Assembly (NCBI GenBank): GCA_002633005.1
Contig: NMRA01000032.1
Coordinates: 188,001 to 223,043, forward strand
Source: Phoronis australis
Taxonomy: Eukaryota; Phoronida; Phoronidae
DNA: 35,043 nt
Direction: 5' to 3'
Part shown: piece after piece, positions 1 through 9,668 of the stretch
Layout of the letters: each line of letters opens with the position of its first letter
How positions within the stretch are numbered: position 1 is the first letter of the stretch
The notes under the pieces: generated by a model
The model's database searches: none
Seen by the model: only the letters and a program-made list of their open reading frames with translations
Told to the model about the DNA's origin: nothing
Position numbers and translations under genes: made by a program

Positions 1-485
1 GGGTTTATAGGCACATCATTTTGTAGCTTCCAGTTCAAAGAATCTGTCCCAAGGCTAGAATCCGATGCGAAATTGTTTGAAATTACCTAACTACTGTACG
101 CAACTTGAAAAAGGCAAAATACACGACCCCGTGTAAAAAAATATGTCTAACTTTTCTGGGACAGACCTGCTATAGGACTGTAATCAAAATCAATAAAGAT
201 GCGAGGTATAAACTCCTTCCTTTTGTAACTCAAATGGCTGAAAACATCCTGTCGCAAAAAATCTGCAAACCACTGACCACTGGCCACTGACCACTGGACG
301 AATGACTAAACTGTAAACTAGGATTAGACAGTCGTCCACAAAAGTCATTTTGTACTTGAGCATAGAATAGATAATAGATACTAATTTAAAGATCGTAGAA
401 AAATAAAATAGGAATTACTAAAAATGATTTCAGGTTTGATATCGAGTATAAAGATTAGACTCTCTAGAGGTAAACAGCGTATTAC
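1..485. other. Intron of the NCF2-like gene (left edge)
   Basis: No exon recognised. This should be intron downstream of the exon ending at 486, because that exon ends in a good donor (reverse strand CAG then GTAATA) and the rest of the p67phox protein is absent from the window. A perfect 14-bp tandem duplication (CCACTGACCACTGG twice) lies at 270-297. The short open frames here show no family resemblance. Confidence 0.5.
270..297. repeat. Perfect 2 x 14 bp tandem duplication
   Basis: CCACTGACCACTGG occurs twice head to tail (270-283 and 284-297). It lies in an intron and no function is visible. Confidence 0.85.
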
Positions 486-620
486 CTGCACAAGCTTTAT
501 TGCATCACCTATACACTGATGCCTCGACTCCATTTTCAACCCATCAGCTTGCTGCAAGCTGTTCAGTGCTTTACCAAAGTCGCCGAGGTTAACCATGTTT
601 GATGCCATGTTGTAGAGAAC
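486..620 (-). CDS. NCF2: NCF2-like coding exon 4 (TPR4)
   Basis: A 135-nt exon, exactly 45 codons (residues 125-169), on the minus strand. The acceptor TTAACAG precedes 620 and the donor CAG/GTAATA follows 486. It starts VLYNMASNMVNLGDFGKA, aligning with human p67phox VLYNIAFMYAKKEEWKKA, and continues through a MESRH segment matching human SEPRH. This closes the TPR domain. The following exons (activation domain, SH3, PB1) lie beyond base 1. Confidence 0.93.
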
Positions 621-2725
621 CTGTTAAATCATAGTAACATAGACTTGTATTACATGGATCACCAACTGAATGCATATCTGCAATCTTGGGCACAAGCTGT
701 GTCCTGACACCTGCCGCGTTAGCCCAATTCACTCCCGACATGTAGTTTGTTCACTGTGCAAAATAGTGGTTGAATTTTGCAATCGCACTCCTGAACTACT
801 GGCAAACTTATTAAGACACCACGAATTCAACAACAGGAAGCCATTGAAAGTTTTTTCAATGGCCAAATATATATTTTTTGAACTGCTGAACGGTACTATA
901 GTACCAGAATTTTCCATTTGAATACATATACATGTAGTGGAAGCAAACCATGTAAGTGGCGCCACCTTTGGAAATTCCATAAGAAAATGCTGCAGTAGTG
1001 AATATGTTGTCTATGATCTATGGTTAGAAAGAACAATAAGTTGAACAACACTAAACTTGAGAAACATTTCTTTTTAAATATTATAATATATTTTCTTGGT
1101 TGGTGACAACTTGTAAGACATGTCATTAATAAAAACACTAAAAGTTTTAACAAAAAAAAAATTTTTACGTACATTGCATTGATTTCAAGTGGGTCTATGG
1201 CACGTATACTGCAACCAGCTAGTAGACGATTTATTGAATCTGACAAATAAGAGACTAGCGAAGAATTGGAGAAAAATCATCATGACTGCAATGAAAGTTT
1301 TTGGCACCCTTAGCCTGCATAGTCCTGTAAATGATTCTTTACATCCCCCATTTTGCATATATTGTACTGTCATATTATTTGTGTGGTATTTTTAACTTAA
1401 TTAAACTAATAGACTACAATGAATGAAAGCAATACAGAGGGGACTATCCCTGTTACGTACCAGTATAATATTTCTTCACTAACCCCAGCAGTGTTGTTTC
1501 TGATAACTCTTATCAATATGCAAGCAAAGCACAGCGCGTACAAAGATAAACCACTATCCAAACACGCAGGTCATTTTTGGAAGTAGCTTTTGTAATGAAA
1601 TAAAAACATAAAAATGAGAAAATAAAACAAAACTAAAGAAAAAATATCTTTGAAAAATTCACAAATTCAAGGTGTTGTCAAAGACATCAAGATAATATGT
1701 ATGATGACTTCTGGTTACACAGGATGCTAGAAAATTATCCAAATTTGGCTACCTTTTGAACAGTGCGTCTCAGAAATGGTGGATCAAATTCATAAGACAC
1801 TTTCAGAGTCTATGCTTTACGCTATATTCTCCAAATTTTATACATTGTTAGGAATTAAATTTATGACAATCCACTTTTGTGTCAGGGGACCTCAAATATA
1901 GGCAATTCTGGTAAATCCAAAATGGCTTTTAGGGGGTGAAAAACAAGTCAACAATGCTGCCTTCCATCACGATTCTTCAAGCAGTTGAAAGGATAAGGAG
2001 GCGAGCGACAAAGCACAGGCACAAAAATAATAGACAGATCCAAGGGGGACGCAATGATCAAATCCACCTGAAAAGTGCTGCATCACCATAATAACTTGGC
2101 CAAATTTCAAGAGCATCCTCCAAGGAGTTTGGTAGTATATCAAGGCAAACGTAAAAAAACGTAATGTCAGTTACCAATAAAAACAAAAAATTCCATGGAA
2201 AACCATCAAGTGATTCAGCAGATACCGAGCCAAAGGCAAAAATCGCCACTAGGGGGCACCACAGCAGTTGCACCCATCTGTAAAGCATCACCAGCCATAC
2301 TTGTCCCAGTAGGAGTACAAACACCAATTTTCATGATTCATAAAATGATTAGACAGATAAAGTGGCACACACCAAACATGCCACACATACGTCAGCAAAA
2401 TTTCACGACCATTAATCAAGATGTTTTGTAGGTACAGATGGACAAGGATGGCACATATATGTGGGCGCATTAAAAGGTAACGATATTGCTATCACTTTGC
2501 AGTAAACAGTGACCTTACAGCCACAAGACCTGAGTATACACATCACCCAACAGAAAAGCACTCTTTCAAAGATACCATAGTTGCAAAATAGCCTGGGGGT
2601 ATTGGTACTGTTTATTGGGAATTATCAGTTTAAGGATCAAAAGTCAAATCCAAATACACAACCAGACAGATATTTGCTTTAGTTGTATTAATACTGTAGC
2701 CAGTGTGTAAAGTGAAACCAAGACA

Positions 2726-2836
2726 GTCAATGCATTATAATGTGGATATGTGACTGTACTTACAGTCACTAGGTGGTGACACTGGCTCATATATAAGTCA
2801 ATGCATAATAATGTCGATATGTGACTGTTCTTACAG
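2726..2836. repeat. Imperfect direct duplication, 40 bp, period 71
   Basis: The stretches 2726-2765 and 2797-2836 are near identical (GTCAATGCATTATAATGTGG against GTCAATGCATAATAATGTCG, then GATATGTGACTG in each). Both end TTACAG. They are separated by a 31-bp unrelated spacer. Confidence 0.8.
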
Positions 2837-3045
2837 TGTAAGAGCCACATAGTACAAAATAATGTCACCATATTTTTTCATCTGAAAATTTCGCCTAGAT
2901 TTATATTGTGGACCGGATATCTGTAATATAACATGGGGTACTGACCCATTAAATAAATGTGTTCCTACAGGTACGAGTTTATGATTAAAAACTGACTTAA
3001 GTTACACTTTCGGTGTCCATTTCCTGTAAATAGGGAAAGTTTTAA

Positions 3046-3425
3046 AGCCTAACTGCAACGGAATTTTGTTACTTTAGATGTATTAGCCTTAGTAAAATAA
3101 GAAAATGTGAGTTCAATCAGGCAAATGTAAGCCCGTCAAATGATAAGTGAAGCTGCCTTTTTGTGCCATGTTGCGTCACCGCGAGATTCCATCGCAAACA
3201 ACAAAACGTTGTATTGAATAGGGATCTGAATAGAACACCATTGCGTGCGGGTGTTATTCGCAGCTGTTTGAATTAAAAAGTGATTCTCGCGGTGACATAG
3301 ACAAAAGCAAGCCAAAACATCTAACAGTTCATTACATTTGGCAATTTGTGGCACTAGTGGGCTCAGAGCGATGCTCTTAACATACTGTTGGAACAAAATT
3401 TACATGTTACCGTTGAAGATGAGCT
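3046..3425. mobile_element. 380-bp MITE-like element with TTAA target duplication (copy 1)
   Basis: The left end AGCCTAACTGCAACGG and the inverted right end AGCTCATCTTCAACGG match at 12 of 16 positions. Both ends are followed inward, on the right after a short insert, by AATTTTGTT. The element is bracketed by TTAA at 3042-3045 and 3426-3429. An internal inverted pair of 12 bp lies at 3175-3186 and 3285-3296 (GTCACCGCGAGA and its complement). There is no credible transposase frame, so it is non-autonomous. TTAA duplications are typical of piggyBac-type elements, but the terminal bases are not typical of piggyBac, so the superfamily is uncertain. A second copy is at 34820-35043. Confidence 0.75.
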
Positions 3426-3578
3426 TTAAGATTCACCTATGAATACTTTATCCCAAACATATGTCCAGGCATATCTGAGAAAATTTGTCCTCATGCAGGC
3501 GCTGGGAGAATACAAAAATGGCAATGTCTGCAGTAAACCCCTGTATGACTGGGGAAAATCATACACCCAAGAATTTTC

Positions 3579-3690
3579 TCCTAAATCCTAATTCTTCATT
3601 CTAAGTGCCAAGCCTAAGTAATAAGGTCGAGTCTTAATTTCTAAGACTAAGTCCTAAATCCTAAGGTTTAGTCCTAACTTCTAAGTTCAA
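3579..3690. repeat. Degenerate CTAAG/CCTAA-rich array
   Basis: Variants of TCCTAA, CTAAG and AGTCCTAA recur about every 10-14 bp through this stretch (for example CTAAGACTAAGTCCTAAATC). It is a low-complexity array in the intron just past the exon 3 donor. It resembles a decayed tandem repeat more than a telomeric tract because the unit length varies. Confidence 0.7.
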
Positions 3691-3715
3691 GTGCACCATC
3701 AACCTTTATACATAC

Positions 3716-3824
3716 CTCACAGCTATACAACTTGAACCTCAAGCCAAGTTGCTTGTAGTCAATCATCTTGTTACCTCTAAGACGAGTGAGACATTCCTCA
3801 AAGTCCACCAAAGCCTCCTGCATT
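3716..3824 (-). CDS. NCF2: NCF2-like coding exon 3 (TPR3, RLRGN...D Rac-contact motif)
   Basis: A 109-nt exon on the minus strand. The acceptor CTTTCAG precedes 3824 and the donor GAG/GTATGT follows 3716. It finishes Arg88 and encodes residues 89-124. The stretch RLRGNKMIDYKQLGLRFKL matches human RLRGNQLIDYKILGLQFKL. Arg104, Asn106 and Asp110 match human Arg102, Asn104 and Asp108, positions central to Rac binding. The exon ends in phase 0 on SCE, matching human ACE. A CTAAG-rich degenerate repeat begins about 25 bp past the donor. Confidence 0.95.
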
Positions 3825-4612
3825 CTGAAAGATGGCAACAGAGTTGACAAAAAATAACCACAAACAATAACAGGATTATTCTTTAATCACTTTGTACAAA
3901 GAATGTTATTTTTACAGAATTAAAAAAATCTAGTTTGTAGCCAACACAGCAACCTATAATGTATTATTGAAATTTGTTGTACAAGTCAGAGTGAACACAC
4001 AGACGCATGGTATTGGGGGAGTTACATGGTAAATTAAAATTAAAATTAATTTTGCCATTCTTAAAAAGGATCAGTTCTCACTATATGAATGGTCACAATC
4101 TCACAAATTATCATTCGACGGTAGCTATCATATGATAAAAGTAATAATTCAGCACCACTCAATCTTGAAAAATGGTAAAAAAAACTTTCACCTGTCCGTC
4201 ATATTGTGTACTGCATTAGTCAAGATTTTACAGCAGCCGCATAATAATCAGAATCTAGGACAACAAAATGATACAACTGCTTCTTGTGCATATATATGTG
4301 TGAATTGTACATTCAGGTAAAGTACTGTACCTTTGGTACCACAACCAGATTCAATCTTTGGTAAAATCGCACCAATTTCGCACAAAAATATCTGTCAAAA
4401 TTGTATTTCTTTATTCCTTAAGGGCTTCTCAGATTGTTGTGTATGCCTGCAGTTTTTCAAAATATTGCCTTGATTGCCATGAATATGCCAAAGCATTATT
4501 TTTGTACTACCCATCATTTATAAAAAATTCACCTATCTGCCATACCGAGCCCTAAATCAATGAAAGTTTACCATATAATTGAGCTTGGTATTACTGGTCA
4601 TATAAAACAAAC
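3825..4612 (-). other. NCF2-like intron 2
   Basis: About 790 bp between exons 2 and 3. It is AT-rich, contains only short open frames without recognisable similarity, and I see no other feature. Confidence 0.6.
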
Positions 4613-4695
4613 CTTCCAAGTCTGTTGTATACTGTCCCTCGTTGAAAATAAGCCACAGCCAAATGTTGATCCTTTGTTACACATTGATTCAAGCT
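4613..4695 (-). CDS. NCF2: NCF2-like coding exon 2 (TPR2, Rac-contact DxH)
   Basis: An 83-nt exon on the minus strand, too short to stand out as an open frame. The acceptor TTTCAG precedes 4695 and the donor AG/GTTTGT follows 4613. It encodes residues 61-87, including KDQHLAVAYFQRG, nearly identical to human p67phox DKHLAVAYFQRG. It enters in phase 0 and leaves two bases of codon 88, which the next exon completes to Arg. Asp69 and His71 correspond to human Asp67 and His69, which contact Rac. The near-identity and phase fit make this exon secure. Confidence 0.93.
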
Positions 4696-5562
4696 CTGAA
4701 ATCAAAGCAGGAAACATTAATATTTGCTATGTTTCCAACAGCCAAAATGATATAGAAATACAAAAGTTTAGCACATTTAAGCCAATTGCCTGAGCTGCGT
4801 GTTATTAGAAATGACTTTTGGCAAGATTCCAGACTAATACCCCAGGCTGGATGATGTGGTTGTCTCTGAGCTCGTTGCTTGGTATTGAACTGATCAAAGT
4901 TGGATGATCTTAAAAGCAGTAAGTAAATAGACAAAACAACATCTGAATGACATACATGTAAGATAAGTACATAAGCAACTTTCACACGACTAAATCAAGA
5001 CGGGCCGAGTTGACGAGGCGAAATGCAATTTTTTAAAAAAAATTAAACTTTTTGCAGGCATCATTTGAATATCACACTGCACAATAATCACTAAGAATTC
5101 ACGAAAGGTACGAAACCAGTCTAGCCTCATTGGTTTCTTCACGCAAATCACAAGGTATGGTCTAATGATAGCTAGGAAACCATTAGACTATATACTAGCA
5201 ACAATATCGAAATCACAATTCAAAAAATAAAAGCATCAGAGTCCGAGGTTGGGAAACCCTCTAATTAAAAAAATGGCACACGTACGCATTGGTTGTGACT
5301 TAAGTTGGCACTGGAAATATAGAATGAGTAAGGAACATCGTGAGACCAATTTTATCCAGCTAATTAGCAGCTGGGATAAAATGAAACTTTCTATCAGAAA
5401 ATTTACACTGTAGTCTCACACAGACAATATAAGAAATTGCCAAATAAGTAATTTAGTATTTTAATTGTATTTTACTATGTTTAAAAGATGGCTAAATATG
5501 ATAATCAAATTATAGACAGTGAACAGTGAATAAGAAACAAATAGCAGATACAGATCAAATAC
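4696..5562 (-). other. NCF2-like intron 1
   Basis: About 870 bp between exons 1 and 2. The only structure seen is an imperfect inverted repeat at 5349-5382 (ATTTTATCCAGCT and AGCTGGGATAAAAT) around a 7-bp loop. No exon is expected because the flanking exons join in phase. Confidence 0.6.
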
Positions 5563-5742
5563 CATTAATGCACTCTCAGGATCATCCAATAACACGTGAA
5601 CTGTCCCTATGTTGAAGAAAGTCTTAGCAGACTTTTGGCTTTCTGGTACTTCCTGTAGTTTTGACAAAGCACCCCGCAAGTCGCCACGATCGAACAATGC
5701 CTGCGATTCGTCCCAAACTTGAAGAGAAGTTCGTATTGACAT
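5563..5742 (-). CDS. NCF2: NCF2-like coding exon 1 (start codon, TPR1)
   Basis: This exon encodes residues 1-60, starting with MSIRTSLQVWDESQALFDRG. It aligns with the start of human p67phox (Trp in helix 1, then an FNIG motif matching human CFNIG). The ATG at 5742 is the natural start because it sits where the human Met1 does, and upstream sequence runs into the CpG-bearing gap. The donor is reverse-strand ATG followed by GTATTT at 5562-5561, not a strong consensus but phase 0 and required by the fit to the next exon. Reading through the donor gives a frame that soon loses similarity (LYLLFVSYSLF...), as expected for intron. Confidence 0.9.
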
Positions 5743-6334
5743 GATTTCAATAGTTACAAGAGCTCAGCTTCTGGAAGCGCCGATGAAGAAAGTCGCAGGC
5801 TAACAAGACAAAATATGAAGTCAGTGATTCATTGTATCACAGATTACATTTCACAGTTGGTTATCAATTCGGATTCGCCGTCAACTTAACTTGCCCCGCT
5901 GTGAGCAGTACGCCTCAACTCAAACAGGCCTTCAGTCTTTCACGTTTCCGGAAACTGAACACCATCGGCGCATCGCTGTTCACCGGGCGCGGTTGTTTAG
6001 CCACCGGTCCGACATTTGTCCACGAAAGACGCTGAAGTTTTTCAAAGTTTTCAAAAACCCACTGATCCAGGTATACCCTGATCCAGATAGAGAAAATAGC
6101 CCTTAACCATAAAATGTCATACGGATCTCGATTTTTTATCAACAAAATAGTGAAAGCCGACACTGGCCTTGTGGCTCTTCTGTTGACACAAGTTAACCCG
6201 GAAGTGAATAATGGAAATATCACGTGATATCTTTGACCTCATGAGGCGCAAAACACTCCGCAGATGAGTCGCAAAAATGCAGGTGTGTTTGTGAATCATT
6301 TGTTCTTCTAGTACCGGGTACATCTACGCGCCAG
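5743..6334. promoter_or_regulatory. Probable bidirectional promoter between the NCF2-like and BCAR3-like genes
   Basis: Gap between the minus-strand start codon (5742) and a strong plus-strand donor (GCGCCAG/GTAAGA at 6334/6335). CpG dinucleotides are denser here than in the flanking introns. It holds ACCCGGAAGTG at 6196-6206, a near-perfect ETS/GABP site, and a perfect 14-bp palindrome ATATCACGTGATAT at 6217-6230 centred on E-box CACGTG. I see no convincing TATA box. ETS sites are common in bidirectional promoters, and ETS factors such as PU.1 control human NCF2. Transcription start sites cannot be fixed from sequence. Confidence 0.5.
6240..6334 (+). other. Possible non-coding first exon of the BCAR3-like gene
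   Basis: The 3' end is defined by CCAG/GTAAGA, close to the consensus donor. The 5' end is arbitrary. The frame that would continue into the exon at 16953 is open back to a TGA near 6241 but has no ATG, so this exon would be 5' UTR only, with translation starting at 16959. A short upstream frame (MSRKNAGVFVNHLFF, stop) starts near 6264. The linkage over 10.6 kb is inferred, not seen. Confidence 0.3.
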
Positions 6335-7059
6335 GTAAGATGTGAGAACTGTATATATGTCGTTACATTAAAGGTTATTTTGTTTCATTTTCCATTGCCA
6401 AGTTCAACAGGTAACTTGAATGACATATGTAGCGACAGGTGTAATTTCATTTTCTGTCTTCTGAGTGATCGACTTCTTACTAGAAAATGAACTTGTCTTA
6501 CTCAAAACCGTGCTTGGATTTTGTAATAAATAGTATTCAGTGTCTGATGGTGATAGTTTAGCCTTTTGACGGTTGAAAAGCCACGTCATGATGCCAACGC
6601 AGGAGTTCTTAATCTTGACTACATGGTAAAACCTCGGCCGTGTCGTGTTTGAGACTGCTCTGTAAACAAGTCAAGTGTGAGTTGTCAGTAAAATGTTCAG
6701 GCTTGAGCACACGTACATTGTGAGTACTGTGCCTAATGATAAGGTAGTTTTATGATTTTGGTTTGAAAAATGGTTCTCATTTTCAAAACTACAGTATGCC
6801 GGAAATTTACTGTTCTTTATTTTTCTGCCACAGGGTATAAATACAGTAGTTCACTGATTCATGTTAGTATGTTTTCTATGCTTTATGGAAATTTTCTTGA
6901 CAGCTTCAAATGTTATCCTAATTCTCCAGTGGCTGGTACAGTTACATGGCAATGGTAATCGTTTCCCAAACATGGTGGTAATAATTCTGTTAATGGCAAG
7001 AAAGACAGATAACAAATATAAGGGTGGTAAAATTCTAACTGAAGAATGTTTAGCTGCCT

Positions 7060-7165
7060 TTCTAACTTGCCTGTTAATTCCCCTTCACTACTCTGGTGAT
7101 GAATTCAGCCTCCGTCCAGTTGTCATGACCGGGAATTCTAGGTCATTATGTCTCAAACTTATGGG
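7060..7165. repeat. Dispersed repeat, diverged copy A
   Basis: Resembles 14395-14505 in the same orientation. Shared blocks in order are CTAACTTGCCTGTTAATTCC / CTAACTGTCCCATTAATTCC, then CTGGTGATGAATTC / CTGACGACGAATTC-like, then GTTGTCATGACC / GTCGTCATAAGC, then AATTCTAGGTCATT / AATTCCAGGACATT. Identity looks like two thirds or more over about 100 bp by eye. The family is unknown. Confidence 0.55.
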
Positions 7166-8509
7166 TTGTACTCTATTGTATTGTTTCCCATGAACAATAG
7201 AACCATTTTCCTCCTGAATACTGCAGCTTGACCTTATTAGCGCTGTGTAGGACTTGAAAGTGCCATCAAGTGAATGGGGTTGGAGATTATTGAATGATAA
7301 TTTGTGCAGCATTTCCTTCATTCCTTGGCAATGGCAATACCCTAGTTCCACCCCTGTGACCACAACTGCTGTGTCCTTGTAATCTAGTTGTATCAGCTTC
7401 AGTTCCTGGTTTACGCTTGATCTGACAATTATTTGCCTGGCTCTGCTACAGCAAATGCGAATCCATGTCATTGGTGAAGGGTAAAAATCATTTATTGTTT
7501 CTGCTCAAATTTTAAGTTCTCAAAATTTTTCTGAGGCTTGTGGGTACAATTGATCCCATGTTTGGAACAGAGTTGGACATAATTGTTCAAACTTATGCTG
7601 TGTTAATTACAGATGCGAAACACAAGTTTGTACTAATGAGAAATGACCCTATTTTAAAATGTACGGTAGAAATTCTTCTGTTTCTGACAGCAAAAAATTA
7701 AATTTATTTGTCCCAAATTTAATGTGGGTATTTTCAATGGTTTTATGAACTGCCAAGTCTTTTGTGAGACTACCGTAATACAAAACACACTGTCTCAATC
7801 TTCAGAATGAAGGAAATCCAGTTTCTGCTTGAATTTCAGTGACTGTCCTAAATTTTAAGAGACTGTCTCAAACAGGACATTACCATATAGATTCGCTGAT
7901 AAGAACAAGCAGTTCATGGTGTTTGTTGGCTAGTTGTCCCATGTCGGTAAATTTGTGTAGGTAAGATTTTTGTTTCAGTAATGTGTCCCAGTCAATTTGA
8001 AGTCACCCTTGTTACACCTGGTCACATTTTTTAAAATGACTTCATGGTCTAGACCGTGTGTTTTCTGTGGCGCGCTCTGGTGTTGATTAGTAAGGTGTGA
8101 ACTTTTGTAAAAGGTAAACATGGATTGGATCGGACACTTTAACCTTGCCACGATCTCCAAGTAGACTGTAGTTGGCCACTGACACTGATCATCCTCCACC
8201 TTATCAGTTTGTACCTGTCAGTTTTTTGTGGTGTCATGCCTAAGTGATAATCGAAAACATTAAGCTAATATACAAGTAGATATGTGGCTTGATGTTGTCC
8301 TTCAATACACAAGTCTACCTCACTCTGGTATGATATTCTGATAACAGCATGCAGTTAGAGTATGTACATTGGGTGCCATAGGCTTGGTCATTTTGTTGCC
8401 CTGATTACCCAGTATCTAAATCGTGGAAGATAGAGGTTTAGTATTTGAATTGCTTATCACAAGTTGATTCTCTGTGAAATTCAGTCTACTGGCAAGAAAG
8501 ACTATCAGG

Positions 8510-8527
8510 GTTTTCATGCATGAAAAC
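8510..8527. repeat. Perfect 18-bp palindrome
   Basis: GTTTTCATGCATGAAAAC is exactly self-complementary with no loop. It lies within the long intron. It could be a dimeric protein-binding site or chance. Confidence 0.8.
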
Positions 8528-9530
8528 ATGTGGATAGGCTCGGACATGAACAGTTATTGCAGAGGTCTTGTGACTTGTAGAGGTTTACGGAGAAAGCCTG
8601 GTCAGAGATCTAGTTTCCATTAATATTTCTGGAAGGACTTTCCGTTGCTCATCATTGCTGCGAGATTGGTAATGTCTGTTTATGTCAGAATGTAACCTTA
8701 TGTTTTTAGCGACAAAGCAGATAACTGAAAATCTCTCATTTGTAACATATTAAGCACAAGTAGTGCTAAAAGTCTATTTTGTAAAAACATTAAAAGGCTG
8801 TGTTTTCATTTGTTTAAAATTTAATATGTATGTTACAGGGATCGTTGGGTGAACTTTGCTAGACTGCCATTTTGTCCTTGATAGTGCTGTGGTGAAAAGC
8901 CATAAGGAAATTTCACATTTAGAATTAGCTAGAAGTTTTTGCTTAGAATTTAGAGGTCACTGTTTTGAAAACTTGTATACAGCAATATTGCGTAGAGACA
9001 ATGGTGTCTGTGAGGAATGAGCTTTTTAATTCAACTGCTTTGCTTATGTTTTCTCTCTATGCGACCTTGAAATTCTGGTGTGAGCAAGTGAACGATAATC
9101 ACAGTTGTGAAAAAATCGCCTGCATAGACTTTGCACTGTGATTCATTCATTCTCCGAAGTCAATTTCTGCTGACATTAAATGAATTTCCGTACCATTTGC
9201 TCATTTTGAACTGTCAGTGCTGTGCTATTAATTTAGAACTGGTGTGTCTCACTTCTAGTATTATGTGAAAGTGTTGGAAATTGAGAAGTGGAGTAATCCC
9301 ACTACAAAGAGGAGAAAAGTGTCCGTCATTGTGATCTCATTCCTTGAACATTTTTTTTGTTGCGGTTGCAAAAACAAACTTCTCCCTAATTTTCCAGTTG
9401 TTCACACTGAAAATAGTTGCTGAAAACTGTACATGTATAATTTCATGTTTTTCAAAAGCTCATTACAAAGCACTACAAATAACGGAATTTTCACCAAATG
9501 TTGAGCAAATCGTAAGATTTTCTTAATTTT

Positions 9531-9668
9531 CATTTTTGATGAGAAATTTTATGAAATAGAATTTCACATGTTGGCCACTCTGTATGCTAAATAAGTGGAA
9601 AAGTGCATTTTTGATGAAAAAGAATTTCACATGTTGGCCACACTTTGTGCTAAATAAGTGGAAAAGTG
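9531..9668. repeat. Two-copy tandem duplication, 75 and 63 bp
   Basis: Both units start CATTTTTGATGA, share GAATTTCACATGTTGGCCAC and end GCTAAATAAGTGGAAAAGTG. The second unit lacks about 12 bp near its start. It is intronic. Confidence 0.9.

Larger units (their letters stand above)
621..3715 (-). other. NCF2-like intron 3 (about 3.1 kb) with repeats
   Basis: Intron between exons 3 and 4. It contains a 380-bp TTAA-flanked inverted-repeat element (3046-3425), an imperfect 40-bp direct duplication (2726-2765 and 2797-2836) and a degenerate CTAAG-rich array (3579-3690). No p67phox sequence is missing between the flanking exons, so no exon is expected here. Other open frames show no recognisable family. 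Confidence 0.6.
486..5742 (-). other. NCF2: NCF2/p67phox-like gene, 5' part (four coding exons; 3' part off the left edge)
   Basis: Gene model on the minus strand. The coding exons are 5563-5742, 4613-4695, 3716-3824 and 486-620 (507 nt, 169 residues). Exon-junction phases are 0, 2 and 0 in order, and all fit. The product matches the N-terminal TPR domain of p67phox from its start codon. In phagocytes p67phox is the cytosolic subunit that binds Rac-GTP through its TPRs and activates the gp91phox/Nox2 flavocytochrome to make superoxide. The Rac-contact positions known in human p67phox (Asp67, His69, Arg102, Asn104, Asp108) have identical counterparts here (Asp69, His71, Arg104, Asn106, Asp110). 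Human Ser37 aligns to Ala. The activation region, SH3 domains and PB1 domain are not in the window, so a NOXA1-like paralogue cannot be fully excluded. Human p67phox is about 526 residues, so roughly one third is present. Confidence 0.9.

Noticed and set aside
3579-3690. Interstitial telomeric repeat
   Set aside because: Animal telomere units are TTAGGG/CCCTAA in regular register; here the units are irregular CTAAG/CCTAA variants.
7088-7471. 127-aa open frame on the minus strand in the long intron
   Set aside because: The translation has no recognisable motif, there are no splice or start signals worth noting, and part of it overlaps a dispersed repeat.
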